From: Guillardia theta CCMP2712
Lineage: Eukaryota; Cryptophyceae; Pyrenomonadales; Geminigeraceae
Length of the DNA stretch: 64,000 bases
Direction: 5' to 3'
Assembly (NCBI RefSeq): GCF_000315625.1
Contig: NW_005434672.1
Span: 1,182,155-1,246,154, forward strand
The notes under the pieces were generated by a model. That model was given only the letters and a program-made list of their open reading frames with translations, did no database searches and was not told the DNA's origin. Numbering within the stretch: the first letter of the stretch is position 1; each line of letters starts with the position of its first letter. The position numbers and the translations under genes are program-made. Below, piece after piece: positions 1 to 11,129 of the stretch.

Positions 1-250
1 CTATCTTGCCGAGTCCTCCTCCGGAAGGCGATCCTGGCACTGATCTCACTCAGCAGCTCCTGGGGTGCGGCATGCGTTCCTGCCCTTCGCTGGCAAGAAT
101 CAAGTGCTTTACTGGATGGGAGATGAAACATGATCTGTACTCGACCATCATGGCATCCAAAGCATGCCCTCCTTACTAAGTTCGGCAGACTAGTAAGAGG
201 GAAGTCTCACTACTAGTCATCATGATCACTTGACCGTTTGAAGGCTCAGC
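1..250 (-). other. Left-edge stretch, possible partial exon
   Basis: On the minus strand about 60 bases (positions 1-60) read as an arginine-rich open stretch preceded by a plausible CAG acceptor, and another short open stretch starts near position 155. This could be the end of a gene whose body lies outside the window, but there is too little to identify it. Nothing else is visible before the GC-rich island that begins near 255. Confidence 0.2.
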
Positions 251-254
251 AGTC

Positions 255-560
255 GTGGTGACATGCCACTGAGCCGCTGACAGTGCCGGCGGGCCGGGCG
301 GCGAGGCTGGCGGAAACTTGAAACCGTCCCCGGACTCCCGAGCCTCTGAGGCTCGCCGGGAGCCCGGGGACGATTTGCTGCTCCGACTGAGCTTGCCATG
401 GTGTCGGACTCGCCGTCGGGCTCCGAGTGGGGTCACCGGGTTGAACCCCGGGTTGAACTTCGGAAACGCAGAGCCGCGCAGGGCGGCGGCACTGCGGCAG
501 GGCCCGGCCCGCCGGGCCGCCGGGCCGCGCAGTCCGAGTCGGACGATCCGGCATGATCAT
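255..560. repeat. GC-rich island 1
   Basis: A block rich in GGCC, CCGG, GTCCGA and GGTCAC words, unlike the roughly balanced flanking DNA. It reads open in several frames only because stop codons are rare in such DNA. It resembles the islands near 5.0, 5.4, 12.6, 22.0, 30.2, 35.2 and 50.2 kb. It ends about 100 bases upstream of the PTPMT1-like gene. Confidence 0.5.
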
Positions 561-660
561 CGGATCGGAGAATTTATAATGAGGCTTTTCGCCCTCGTCC
601 CCGCTAAAGCCGAACGATAACGGACGCGCCCATGGGGACGTGAAGGTGACGGAGCAGGGG

Positions 661-1858
661 ATGGACGGGGAGCAAGTGGCAGGCGCAGCGGCAGGGGGAG
701 CCCTCCTCCTCCTTCACCTCCTCCTCTTTATCCAGATCCCGATCCTTGGCCATGGGCCTCTGTGGAGCAAGCAGATCTGGGTATGCATCATCAGGAGCGT
801 CAAGCGAGGGGATAGGAGGCCATGGAGTTGGACTCAGGTGGACGACCTCTTATATGTGTCGAGCCTCCCGCGCCAAGTCAGTGAGATAGAAGAGCTACAG
901 GTCCAACTCGCCTCCTCCGCTCCCTCCCTCTGCGCCTGCACTCGGCTCTTGCCCGCCCTGACTGTTTCGCTCCAGAGTCCTCCACACAAGTTGAAGGCAA
1001 TAGTATCGCTAGTGGAGACGTGGGAGGTACCTTTCCTGCATCCCTCTTCCAGTACAGCTGACATCATGGTCAGTTAGCAATCAGCCCAGAACAACTCCAT
1101 GCTCTTGGACTAGAAAGCCTCGTCCTGCCCACTCCAGACTATTCAGCTCCTTCCATGCAGAACATCATCACGGCCGTTGAGTTCATCGACTCCCACGTGA
1201 GTGCAACTGAACAGCTCTGAGTCCCCTGACCTTGCCTTCGCTTTCCTCCTCTCCTGCTTCAGGTCTCACGGGGGCAAGGTGTGCTTGTCCACTGCAACGC
1301 CGGGAGGGGAAGGAGCGTTGTGGTCGCCATCTCCTACATGCTGATGCGACACCAGCACCAAGGGTGGACGCCTGAGGCTGTCTTCGACATGGTACCTCTC
1401 CTCTCGCGTTCTGGGACGCTGAACCTCTGACACGTGGGCAGATCAGAGCCAGGCGGGCCGTCGCCGCCATGAGAGGGCTCGGGGGTATCAAGTCGCAATG
1501 GCGTGAGTGTTGGCGAGGCGTTTGCTTGTCCCCTCACCTGCTGTCTGCAGATGCCGTGAAGAGATTCCAAAGGTATCTGAGGAGGCAGGGAGGCGTTCTG
1601 AGGACCATGGCTCGGACGGAGGCTCCTCAACAGCCCCCCGCGCAAGCATGGACAGTGGATGTCAGCAGTACAGGGGAGTGTGAAGATGCATCGAGAGCAG
1701 AGGAGAGGACGCCGCAAGAATCGGAGGATGGAGAAGAAGCTCGGGTCTTGATAGGAAGGGAGGAGGAGGGGGAGAAGGAGGCAAAGGCACAGGAGGAGGA
1801 GCAGATCGCGTTGCCTGGAGCAGCAGGAGCTGCCGCAGATTCAGACGAGAACGTCTGA
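661..1858 (+). CDS. PTPMT1-like dual-specificity phosphatase
   Basis: Exon model 661-900, 976-1026, 1074-1196, 1263-1391, 1442-1502, 1551-1858 keeps phase throughout and gives about 303 residues. The signature HCNAGRGRS (Cys149, Arg155) is the HCx5R active site of cysteine phosphatases, and a TPDYSAP segment near residue 119 offers the general-acid Asp. The order 'LYVSSLP..LKAIVSLVE..LGLESLVLPTPD' matches the PTPMT1/plant DSP group, which dephosphorylates phosphatidylglycerophosphate in cardiolipin synthesis (known of the family; substrate here inferred). A hydrophobic N-terminal segment (about residues 15-35) suggests membrane or organelle targeting. The C-terminal 90 residues are acidic, Glu-rich and not part of the catalytic fold. 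The ATG at 661 is the first in frame. Introns are 75, 47, 66, 50 and 48 nt. Confidence 0.8.
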
Positions 1859-2057
1859 CGTGTATACATAGGGCAGGAGAAAGTTATGGTAACATGTATC
1901 AATGTCTTTTATTCATCGATCGGGTCTAAACTAACGACAAGAAGTAAAAGTCGAGGCTGTAAACATGGAGCTCGGCTTCAAAACTGTGAACGCCACTCCG
2001 CTCCTCCTTCCTCTCGCTTCAAACTCCCTTCTTCCCCCCATTACATTTTCATCCCCA

Positions 2058-4273
2058 TCACGCCGACTCGTTGCTTCCAGGGGCCACGCCTGACGCATCA
2101 TCGCCGGCAGAGATCATCTCGAAGAACTCCCTTTCAACCTGCAGCAAGCACATCAACCACACACTCCCTCAGGTGATGAAAGTGAACCTCCTTCAACTTT
2201 TGCTCCTCCTTTTCTTCGTCGTCTGCCTTCTTGTCTTTCGCCTGCTCTCCTCGTCAGCCACTCTCTCCCCACCTCGCACCGAGCACGACCTGCTGCTGCT
2301 CCGCCTTCTTCGCCGCAAGCCGCAGCTCCTTCGCTCTCGTCTCAAGGTTCTTCTCGCGCTTGGCCTCGCGGTCGAACATCTGAGATATAGAGATCTTCTC
2401 GCTAGATTGAGCCACCGACAGTCCCTGCGGCCGAATGAGCGTCCGACGACTGTCAGATCAGCCGGCGATGCCGCGACTCACCGCGCAGATCTCGAAGAGG
2501 GTCGTCGACCCATCCGCAGCTCCCGTCGCTATCAGGCGTCCTCGCTCCTCTACCCTGAGGGTGTGCAGGGGAATGTCCGTGACCTTGAGAAACGACGGTC
2601 ACTCCCGCACACCTTCCCCTTCTTCTACAGCAAGAGGACCTGGAGGGTGAAGGTCGGATCGTTCTGCTTGAAGAAGTAGTCCCAGATATCAAGAGTTCCT
2701 GCCGTGCAGCTTCAGTATACTCTCACATTACCCTGATCACTGACCGTCCATCTTCGTGGTGAAGAAGACACCAGGTCGAGTTGGGCTCCAGCAACCGTCG
2801 GTGAGGTACGACGCATGGTACTTAGTAGTCATGATGGGAGTCTGCAGGTAGCTTCAGAAGAGGTAGGCGCGCATGACCATGGTTCTTCACCTTGAGGTCA
2901 TCGTTCCAGATCCTTGCGGTCCAGTCGCCGACCGTGAGGAAGTTCTTTGGAAAGGCAGGATGGCGCTGGAGGGCGTAGATGGGGCCGTGGTGACCGGGGT
3001 AGACTGCTCCGATGCGATCACTGCAAGGACGTCACGTCACATCTGGGAGGACAGGTTCAAGTCCCCTAACCTGGGGCTCTTGGACTTGCGCTTGCAAAGC
3101 AAGACTGTCCCTTGCTCCGTTCCTACCAGGAAGTTGGTCGGGCCAGCCTGGACATCGTAGCTCAAGGTGACGCCGCCGAGTGTTGGGCCGTCCGTTCCAA
3201 CCTGAGCAGCGAAGGGGGTGAGATAGAGACAAAGGAGGCCATAGAGACTGCAGGTACCTGCAGAGGCATACCCTCCGTTGGTTCTCCTAACTTTCTTATG
3301 TCCCAGAAGAAAAGCTGTCCATCGGTTGAGACCGTCGCACATTCAGTCCCCGTCTTGCTCTGCAGCCAAGCGACATCGTAAACAGGATCGCGATGCGACT
3401 TCTCGATGGGAGAAGATTCGATAGCGGCGGATCCTTTTCTGTCATCCCAATATTGCAGGAGGCCGTTGTAGCAGCCACCGATCATAAGATGAGTTTCCTT
3501 GGGGTTATACTCGATGCAAACAAGCGGAGAAGCAGGGTGAAGCTCGAGCTCAGGGTAGTTGGGGTTGTGAACATCCCAGACGTAAGAGTTCAAAGGCATT
3601 CCTTCCGGTTGCCTTTGAAATTGAAGAATTGCATATGACACCGCCACTTTTCTGCCACCGTCGGGATACCATGAGATGCAAGTTGCCGTTCGCTTGATCG
3701 TGTTGGGATCACGAAAAACCGTCAGAGTCTTGGCTGACGGAGGCTCGCCGGAGTGATCAACAGCATCGCCAACAAAGTACTCCTCGTAAATGTCGATCGC
3801 GTTGTTTTGCCTGATCAAATGCTCCAGACTCTCTCCGAGACCCTTGATAGTCCTGATGTAGTCCTCGTCTTTCTCTGTCTTCTTGATGAAACGGAGGGTC
3901 TGGTCAACCTCACTCGGATCTACATCCTTTGGCCAACCACCTGGTGGAAGTTATTGCGCACGAAAAGTGAATTCCCACAACTTCACCTTCAAGGTGTAGA
4001 ACTCCCTGACTGTGCAGCTCAAACCTCTCGGTGTTGACCTTTGGATAGCGTCAGCACCACTTCACCATCGCAGGCCAGCATCCTCCTCACCTCGTGCTCG
4101 GAGAACTCAGGGATGCATTGAATGCCAACGTCCGTAGGGTTCCTCTCCACATACTCCATCATCATGTCGGGGTTGGGCAAAGTCTCGGACAGAGTATCGG
4201 CCGGCAAGTCTGTGAACTTGGGTGCCCGCCCAAAGTCCTTTCTTAATTTCTGATAAACGTAGACGATTTCCAT
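2058..4273 (-). CDS. DNAI2: Axonemal dynein intermediate chain 2 (outer arm)
   Basis: Ten exons: 4273-4039, 3940-3258, 3201-3071, 3020-2891, 2841-2745, 2698-2640, 2583-2482, 2424-2290, 2241-2188, 2138-2058. All phases agree and the product is 568 residues (human DNAI2 about 605). The N-terminus [16 protein letters not shown], the block [12 protein letters not shown], the [12 protein letters not shown] and [18 protein letters not shown] repeats and [10 protein letters not shown] are diagnostic of DNAI2/IC69. The middle is a WD40 propeller; the C-terminal tail is charged. The family binds the outer dynein arm heavy chains and docks them on doublet microtubules. Introns are 46-98 nt. Between exons 3 and 4 I chose the 50-nt intron because it restores the family spacing exactly. 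The 3' end converges on the PTPMT1-like gene with a 199-bp gap. Confidence 0.93.
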
Positions 4274-4970
4274 CGTGAAATATCCTTATTGGAGAACGAA
4301 AACAGCAACACAAATCTAAGGTGGGTGTTCAGCAGATCCAAGAAGTTCTCAGCTGCACAGGTCCATGGCTCAAATGTCTGCAAACAGAATCAGATTATCA
4401 GAAACTAGTGAAATAGGTATGATCGCTGCGAATTTCATGCGGTATGTCATATGCTTGTGTTTTTGCAATACACGCTGTTTTCAACTACATCATCTATTTC
4501 ACACCATGATCAGCATCAGCGGAAGCATCAACAGCATCATCACCATTGCAGTCCTCATTTTTTCATCGATGTTGCAATCATTATCGCAACATCGATATCA
4601 TCAATCACGCCTCATTCGCCTTCGCCTCCACTTCCCCATCCCCTTCTTCCGCCTCCTCCTTAATTATCCTCTCCCCCTCCCAACTCCCACCAACCAACCA
4701 CTCTCCTCCCTCCCTCCCTCCCTCCATCTATCCCTTCTCCTTCTCATCGTTCTCCCCTCCCTCCTCCCTCCCCCCATCCTCGCGCCTATCCTATCGTCTC
4801 CCTCCTTCCTCTGCATCCGTTGCCATCCCGCCCGTTGGCTACCCACCCCACCCCTAAGATGCTTTAGACCCTACCCTACAAGAATTCTGAAACAATCTAC
4901 AGAGAAAATTAGCCTGTCACCTACCCCTTCAGTCCCACCCCACCCTCCTGTTCCCTCAGATACCTGACAA
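4274..4970. other. Intergenic CT-rich stretch
   Basis: No gene is seen. 4600-4850 is a C/T-rich low-complexity tract on the plus strand (TCC and TCCC runs). 4865-4955 contains ACCCTACCCTAC and repeated CACCCC words like those found upstream of other genes in the window. Confidence 0.5.
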
Positions 4971-4974
4971 GCCG

Positions 4975-5660
4975 GAGCCAGTTAGTCTGAGCTGACTCCC
5001 GGCCTCGGAGCCCCGGGCCGCGCCGGGCCCGCCGCCCGCCCCGGCGCCGCCCGCCCGCCTCCGCGGCCCGGCCACCCCGGCGGTCACGGCCCGGGTCGCT
5101 GCGGGTCTGAGACGGTCAACGGCCGTAGGCTCGCCTGAAGTTATGTAGTATACTACTGGGCCCGCATACCTCCAAAAACCGTGACGGCGCCGCCGGGGCC
5201 GCCTCAGCCTGTGTGCCAGTGGTCACTGTCAACTTTGCCAGGCTATCCGATCATGGGCCGCACTGCTCAGTAGTACTAATCTGGCAATGCTCGCGGGAAC
5301 CGAGGCCGCATGATCACATCACATCCTCGGAGTCCGATCGGATCCCGGAGTCCGAGTGTACCGTCTGTATCGGAGGCTTTCCGACATTCCGGCCCTGTGG
5401 GAAGCCTCCGAAGTCACCGAGTCACAGTGACGGTCACTGGCAATCGGATGCCGCCCTCCGATCACCGCCGGCGGGGCCGGCCCGGCCGCGGCGCCGAGTC
5501 CGATCACGGCGGCAGCGCCCAGGGCTCATCCGAGTCCAGGGGCTCATCGCAGGGATCATCCGACGGTCCAGGGGCTCATCTGAGAGTCGCGGGCCGGGCC
5601 GGGCCCGCCGGCCCGGCGGGCCGCGCCCGGGCTCCTGATCGGCCGGGCGGGGGAACGAGC
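4975..5660. repeat. GC-rich islands 2 and 3
   Basis: Two very GC-rich blocks (about 4975-5130 and 5440-5660) linked by a segment with repeated CCGATC, GTCCGA and GGTCAC words. Open frames run through the second block into the REXO4-like gene. I read that as a consequence of composition, not as evidence for a long N-terminus. Confidence 0.5.
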
Positions 5661-5711
5661 GGGGATGAGGGCAAAGTTGTTTCGGAAATCTCAGCTCACG
5701 TGCTTGACGTC

Positions 5712-6778
5712 ATGGTGGGTCGGCGCAAGGAGGAGCAGCTGCTGAGGCGCTCGCGGCGAACCCATGGGCTGCTGTGGTTCCTGCAGAAGTGCGCGAGACC
5801 GAGGAGGAAGCAGCAGAGGAGGGCAAGATCCGTTGTGTTGCAGGAGCGGGACGCTCCTGCTGTGTCGAGGTGTATACACCAGGCGGAATCAGGATCCTGG
5901 CAGGACGACACGGAATCGACAACATCCTTCCTCTCTGAAGCACCGACAGAACCTTCCTCTCACGAAACTCACTCTCTGAATCACAAGTTTGGTGAAGAAC
6001 CCTCGGAGTCTTGTGTTCTGGGCAATGTGCGAGTGAAGTCGCGGGAAGCAGCCAAACCAAGGACTTTTGGGCACTGTGTAGCGATTGATTGCGAGATGGT
6101 CGGGGTTGGGAGAAGTAATAAGAGTGCTCTGGCAAGAGTAGCCATTGTGGATGAGAATGGATCATGTCTTCTCGATGAGTACGTGAAGCCAACTGAAAAA
6201 GTGACCAACTATCGTACACGATGGAGTGGGATTCGACCCAGGGACCTTGTGAAGGCTCCCAGCTTTCAGGACGTGCGCCAGAGGGTTGTCAACCTCATCA
6301 GAGGAAAGATTTTGGTCGGGCATGCCATCCACAATGACTTGAATGGTGAGCTGACCTGACGGTCGTTTGGTTCCTTGACTCTTAACGCAGTGCTCCACGT
6401 TTGTCACCCCCCTGGGCTGATCCGGGACACTTCATTCTACGTCGGTCTTCGCAAGGAGCTGGCTCAGGCTTGTTCTCAGGTGTTTTGGCACTTTGGTCTT
6501 GTCGTGTACCTCTCTGACTTGGTAATAGTATGACGCTTCACGGCCTCCTAGTCTAAAGCAACTCAGCCGCGATATTTTGAAGGCAGAAATTCAGGTGAGG
6601 ATCGGAAATCTGATTTGTCCATGATTCAAGAGTGTCCTCCCCACACTTCAAGTGAGACTTTGCCATACTGAAATGAATTGCTCTCAAGGTGGGTGAGCAC
6701 TGCCCAGTGGAGGACGCACGGTACACGATGAAGTTGTATCAGAGACACAGGCAGACGTGGGAGGATTCACTTGTTTGA
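5712..6778 (+). CDS. REXO4-like 3'-5' RNA exonuclease
   Basis: Exons 5712-6345, 6391-6479, 6529-6594, 6689-6778 give 292 residues in phase. All three DEDDh exonuclease motifs are visible: AIDCEMVG (Asp126, Glu128), GHAIHND (Asp209) and EHCPVEDARYTM (His267, Asp272). The last three exons match the REXO4/ISG20-like C-terminus. The family trims structured RNA, usually rRNA precursors in the nucleolus; the basic N-terminus rich in Arg and Lys fits nuclear location (inferred). The reading frame is also open back to an ATG at 5310, but that stretch is GC-island sequence, so I prefer 5712. Upstream islands therefore abut or form the promoter. Confidence 0.85.
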
Positions 6779-6979
6779 GGGCGTCATGTTGTTTATGAGA
6801 TAAAACCTTTCGAACTTGCAACCTTCCTTCAACAAGAATACGGACATGATTCTCGGTCATCCCTTACATCACTAGAAAAGTACATTTCGACCAGGGTAAA
6901 ATTGTTGGCGACAAGTCAAAACAAGTCCATGCTGACGGAATAGGATAGGGCTAAAGAGACAAAATAACAAGTCTAAGAC

Positions 6980-7751
6980 TCAACTGGTGATGACCTGTGC
7001 TTCTGGTTTCACTTCCTCCAGCACAGTCTCCGAATCATTGGTTTGTTCACCACTGTTCCCTTCCTCGGAATAGGCAGCATTACAACTATCCCACTCGATG
7101 AGGTATCGAGTGACTCGTGGCTCATCGGTCAAGATCAGTCGCTCCAACAGCGCAGGATCAGGACGTTCAACCTGCGGTGGCTCCTCTCGCAGCTTCTCAT
7201 CAGTATAATCCACCTTGACGTAGTAACCAACCCTCAGAAACTCCTTGCCTTTGTACAGCGCCTGCACCATGACTACAGTGACACCCAAGACCTCGTCGGC
7301 AGGAATCTTGTCGGGGTTTGGACCATCGCAGATGAAATCGAAGGAGTTCAACCCGAGCTCTGGGGGGACGTCCACCTCTTCCAGAATCTGATCATGAACT
7401 TCGTTCTTTGCTGAGCCTACCCAAACGATTCTCCATGCCAAATCTGCTCAAAGCAAGGACAGGGTGTTAGACACGGGCACACCTGAGCCATTCCCACTCT
7501 AGGATAGACAGCACTGGGATCTCTACATACTCATTTCGCAACAATCGAAACAGCGGCAACTTTGCCTGCACAAAGGGGGCATTCGCAACAAACAACCCAT
7601 ACATCGCCCACTTCAAGAAGAACCACCAAGTTTATCACACACCTTGCTCTGGTTTGATCTTGCATTGGAAGGTGATTGAAAACTTGAGCTCGTCTGTCAA
7701 GCGCGCCCGCGGCTCCGACACCTCCACAGCGACAACATCAACGTAGGACAT
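6980..7751 (-). CDS. ASF1: ASF1 histone H3-H4 chaperone
   Basis: Two exons, 7751-7641 and 7444-6980, give 191 residues. The core is recognised by FSITFQCKIKPEQ, RIVWVGSAKNEVHDQILEEV, GVTVVMVQALYKGKEFLRVGYYV, LREEPP and PRVTRYLIEW, the strands of the ASF1 immunoglobulin-like domain that binds H3-H4. A short acidic tail (about 30 residues, Glu-rich) follows the core, as in other eukaryotes. The donor (GGT|GTGTGA) was chosen because it keeps phase; a donor two bases earlier would not. Its 5' flank (7799-7888) holds three GGGTAGGG-like motifs, which read as CCCTACCC in the gene's own sense. Confidence 0.92.
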
Positions 7752-7798
7752 TTCCTCAGCTATCTCGCTCCGCCGTCAGCCTTTCAATACCTACATGT

Positions 7799-7888
7799 GG
7801 GTAGGGTGGTACAAAACACTGGGTACTTTTACCTCATAAAGTCTTCAAGGGGTAGGGTCAGTGGTGAATTTGGAAGGGTAGGGGGTGG
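7799..7888 (-). promoter_or_regulatory. Three CCCTACCC-type motifs upstream of ASF1
   Basis: On the minus strand three copies of a CCCTACC core lie 48 to 137 bases upstream of the ASF1 start codon. The same core in the same sense occurs upstream of the SDR, PRMT, CFAP45 and RWP-RK genes. A promoter role is inferred from position only. Confidence 0.4.
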
Positions 7889-7889
7889 G

Positions 7890-8378
7890 AAACCAAGGTC
7901 TGGGCTCTTCAAATTTGGCGGGAACGAGACTCGATTACCAGGAACCCGGTAAATAAAAAATACAGCAGTATGAGCGCAGAGTGAGAGCTTTCAAAGACGG
8001 TGCTCAGATCAGGCGCAGCGGCGAGGAGAGGGATGGAGGAGGAGCGAATCCTGAGTGGATGGTGAAGAGGACGGTGCTGGAAGAGGAGGAAGGGAGATCT
8101 TGAGGATGTGCGATGGGCAAACGTACAGCAGAGCCTGACTTGGAATCATCAGCTCCGTCGTCTTTCAGGATATTAGAAAGAGTTTCGGGAGAGAGAAGCT
8201 GCTATCATGCCAATCCTGACATGTAGGTCTGAGAGGAAGTAGCAACATGACAAGGATGAGCAAACAGCAGGATGTCACAACGAATACAAGATGGGCAACT
8301 AACGACCGGTGACCCGAGCAACGTTGTCTTTGCCATGCTCAACAAGTACCATTCATCTTACAAACAACATCTTCCCAG
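7890..8378. other. Intergenic, nothing clear
   Basis: About 490 bases between the ASF1 promoter side and the SDR 3' end. 7990-8150 is purine-rich. I see no open frame with coding character and no RNA gene. Confidence 0.4.
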
Positions 8379-9537
8379 TCAATCTTCGGGGAGACAGCGT
8401 ACTCCTGTCATATCCTCCATTCTCTTCCACAGCTTCAGCCTCTGGTCCTTATCATAGCACGGCCTCGAGGCTTTAGTCTCGCGCCCGCCCACAAAGTACA
8501 ATCCGCTCTTCCCCTTGAGCCTGGCAGGAAGGAATCAATCCTTGTCATAGACAGACCTCCACCAACAGACTCACGAGGCGTCTGTAGCCAGGTTGAACTC
8601 GTTGTTGGCTCGCTCAACGTCGATCCCACACATCCCCCAACCCGCCAGGAGCATCTTGGTGTTAACGGTCCCAGGATCCAGCGTGTTGACAGTGACGTGC
8701 GGGTGTCGCTTCTTCATCCTCTCGGCCAACTCTATGGCGTGCATGGCGTTGCAGAGTTTCGACAGAGAGTATGACCTGAACGAGAAATCAGGCCCTTCTG
8801 AAGGAGGAGATTCTGCTGACTTCACCCATGGCTGCTGAACCCTTTCTCCATGTTGAGGTTGTCGAAGTCTATGCTGCTGCCTGGCATCATCGCCGTCACG
8901 GGTCCTGGACGACACAGATATGCACCATCATTACCTTGGCTGATGGAGGACGTGATTATGATCCTCGGCTCCTCCGCCTTGGCGACCGTGTCCATCAATA
9001 GGGTGGTAAGGAGGAATCCGGCGAGGACGTTAACTTGAAAGGTCATTTCGAAACCATCCACTGTCTTCTTCATACTCTCCTCGTAGACACCTGTATGAAG
9101 GAAGAATCAGTATCAGAGTCGGATTCATGCTGATCACAGAAACCTGCGTTGTTGATCAGAACGTCGATGCACTGGTACTTGGAGGCTATCTCGTTCCCGA
9201 GCTTACGGACATCGTCCAATCGCGCAAAATCGGCCTGGAATGATTGGAGATGGGCGTTGGGACACTTTGATTTGATGAATGCGAGTGCATCTTCGATCCT
9301 CTTCGGGTTTCTCCCATGGATGATCACTTCGTAGCCCTCTTGCGCCAACTTTAGCGCAGTGTGACGGCCGATGCCATCCGTGCTTCCAGTCACCAGGGCG
9401 ATCTTGTTCAGGCTGGAGCTCATGTGAACGGACATTCGTGATGCTGTCCTGGTGGAGGAGGTTCCGGCAAGGGAAGGAGAGAAGGCTGACGCGTGCGAGA
9501 GGGCAACGAGCAAGCCTGCTGCCCGCAGCCGATGCAT
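8379..9537 (-). CDS. Plastid-type short-chain dehydrogenase/reductase
   Basis: Exons 9537-9144, 9090-8935, 8880-8826, 8775-8575, 8520-8379 give 315 residues in phase. The Rossmann cofactor motif TGSTDGIG (51-57), LINNAG and the catalytic YSLSK (Tyr and Lys near 203 and 207) place it in the classical SDR family, close to retinol-dehydrogenase/protochlorophyllide-reductase-like members. The N-terminus is a hydrophobic leader (LRAAGLLVALSHASAF) followed by a Ser/Thr/Arg-rich stretch. The ASAF cleavage motif with Phe at +1 is typical of bipartite plastid import in algae with secondary red plastids (established). Plastid location is therefore inferred; substrate unknown. The C-terminal exon (LYFVGGRETKASRPCYD) is well formed. 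An upstream ATG at 9615 is in frame but would bury the signal peptide. Confidence 0.85.
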
Positions 9538-9655
9538 TACCCGCGGCGTTCTGCCTGGTGTACCGAACGGTTGCATTCCCGTTATGATATTGAGACGGTT
9601 ACACATTTTGGTCAATTCGTTATTTCATACTTTTTGTACCGCCGAACGTGTAAAA

Positions 9656-9710
9656 CCGGGTAGGGTGGACAAGGAGATGGGTAGGGTCACCAAAATACCC
9701 CCACCCCTAA
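9656..9710 (-). promoter_or_regulatory. CCCTACC motifs in the SDR / unknown-gene divergent promoter
   Basis: Two GGGTAGGGT copies (near 9656 and 9679) read as ACCCTACCC in the SDR sense, 120-150 bases upstream of its ATG. On the plus strand the adjacent 9696-9710 stretch is CCCCCACCCC, facing the gene that starts at 9819. The 282-bp gap serves both genes. Confidence 0.4.
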
Positions 9711-9818
9711 TATATCACATCTTTACCCACTTCTTCCTCGTCAAATCCAACCCCTTTTATCACCCCACCCCCTCAATTAGAGCACGAATCTCGATCACCT
9801 TCCTATTCTCCAACAGCC

Positions 9819-11050
9819 ATGCTCGACATAGGCGGATTCTTGGGCGTCTTTCATGGCGGCAACGGCAACATCCCCACGCTGGATGGGCATGCTGTGCTCA
9901 ACGAGCCATCTCCTGGGTGATGGATTGTTTCCTTGACTCACCAATCCTGTATCGAACTTGTCCTAGTACCATGAGTCGATTTGTGCTGCCCTGACCTCCT
10001 CTAAGTTTGCCCTCGTCTCCCCTGCGCTTTCTTGAATTGTTGAAGACTTACAATCATGGTAGGCTGCATACCGACGGTAGTAGCAACATGATTCTGAACG
10101 ATAACAGTGGGACTGGGGCTGAGGGCACGGGCTCGGACGATTCTTCCTACTGCCCCTCCTCTCCGCCTTTCTCGGGCTCTCCCTGGGTGGTCCCAGCGCC
10201 CTCACATTGGTATGCCAACAGCACGGGCGTGGAAATGAATGTCTCCAAGGAGCTTGCAGTCGCACCCACAGTCGTCTTCACTAGCGACAAGGTAGGCGCT
10301 TGACTTGAAGCTTGCTCTTCCCAGTTCACCCCTCCTGCCAGGTAGCTCAGGCTGAGGAGGCTCCCCCCCGTCCGGCGAAGGAAAATGGCCAAGAATTTTC
10401 GATCCCTATTGGACTCGGATCGATCCGCTGCAAGGGCACCGGTGCAGAGCTGAAGATGTTTGAGGATTTCGCGACCAAGTTCTTCCAAGGCAGCCAGAAT
10501 CAGAAGGAGGTGAAAGGCAACGGGGTCAAACCCTCGCCTGGCCATCTGGTGCTCTGCGGGAATGCCCTTGCACTTGGAGCTCTCACTGCCGTGTGGAATT
10601 GGAGTGGGAAGAAGCTGAGTGGTGAGTTCGAGGAGGACAATCAACTGGCAGATGACTTCGCATCTGTGTCCTCGGATGCTGCCAACTCGGTGAGTCCAAT
10701 CGGAGGTTACATGCTACGCCAGCATGTTTTTGCGACCAAGGAGTCTGCGTAAGGTACGAGCGATCGAACAGGAGCAACTGTCAGCTCAGATCTGCGATAT
10801 GAACACCCAGATGCGTCAGATATACTGTCAGGGTTGTTGTAAATTGTTTTGTGTGAATCTAGCAAGAAAAATTGAAGAAAAACAGAAGAAAAAAAACAGA
10901 TCACAACTTGCTCCTTGTCATGCTATGTACAATTTTGACCGTCTCCGGACTATCTTGCCGTCAGCGGTACTCGGCCAACATACCCTTGAGGTCGGAGATG
11001 CGACCTTGCAGTTGCCCACGAGCGAGGGTCGCGGTTCTTGCGGTGGTTGA
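9819..11050 (+). CDS. Unrecognised multi-exon protein
   Basis: A short first exon from the ATG at 9819 (MLDIGGFLGVFHGGNGN) is followed, after an intron of uncertain borders, by an exon ending at 10291 before GTAGGC, one from about 10342 to 10688 before GTGAGT, and a last one from about 10753. The product is Gly/Ser/Pro-rich at first (SDDSSYCPSSPPFSGSPWVVP), then has a segment with a hydrophobic run (LVLCGNALALGALTAVW) that could be membrane-associated, then an acidic stretch. The last exon may end near 10840 or run to 11050. I recognise no domain. The gene faces the cNMP-fold gene tail to tail. End points are approximate. Confidence 0.5.
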
Positions 11051-11129
11051 CTTTCTCGATTGCAAGGGGAGGGACTAGGGTGACAGGCACTCTGATCTCC
11101 TAGAAAGCACAGCATTAGATCAGTGCAGA

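Noticed and set aside
3021-3040. A 20-nt intron in DNAI2 (GTGACG...TTGCAG)
   Set aside because: A donor 30 bases further upstream (GTTAGG) gives a 50-nt intron, keeps phase and restores the family residue spacing exactly.
10920-11110. Extra 3' exon for the cNMP-fold gene on the minus strand
   Set aside because: The sequence reads open (EIRVPVTLVPPLAIEKVNH), but the only donor would create a stop at the junction, and the gene already ends cleanly at 11130.
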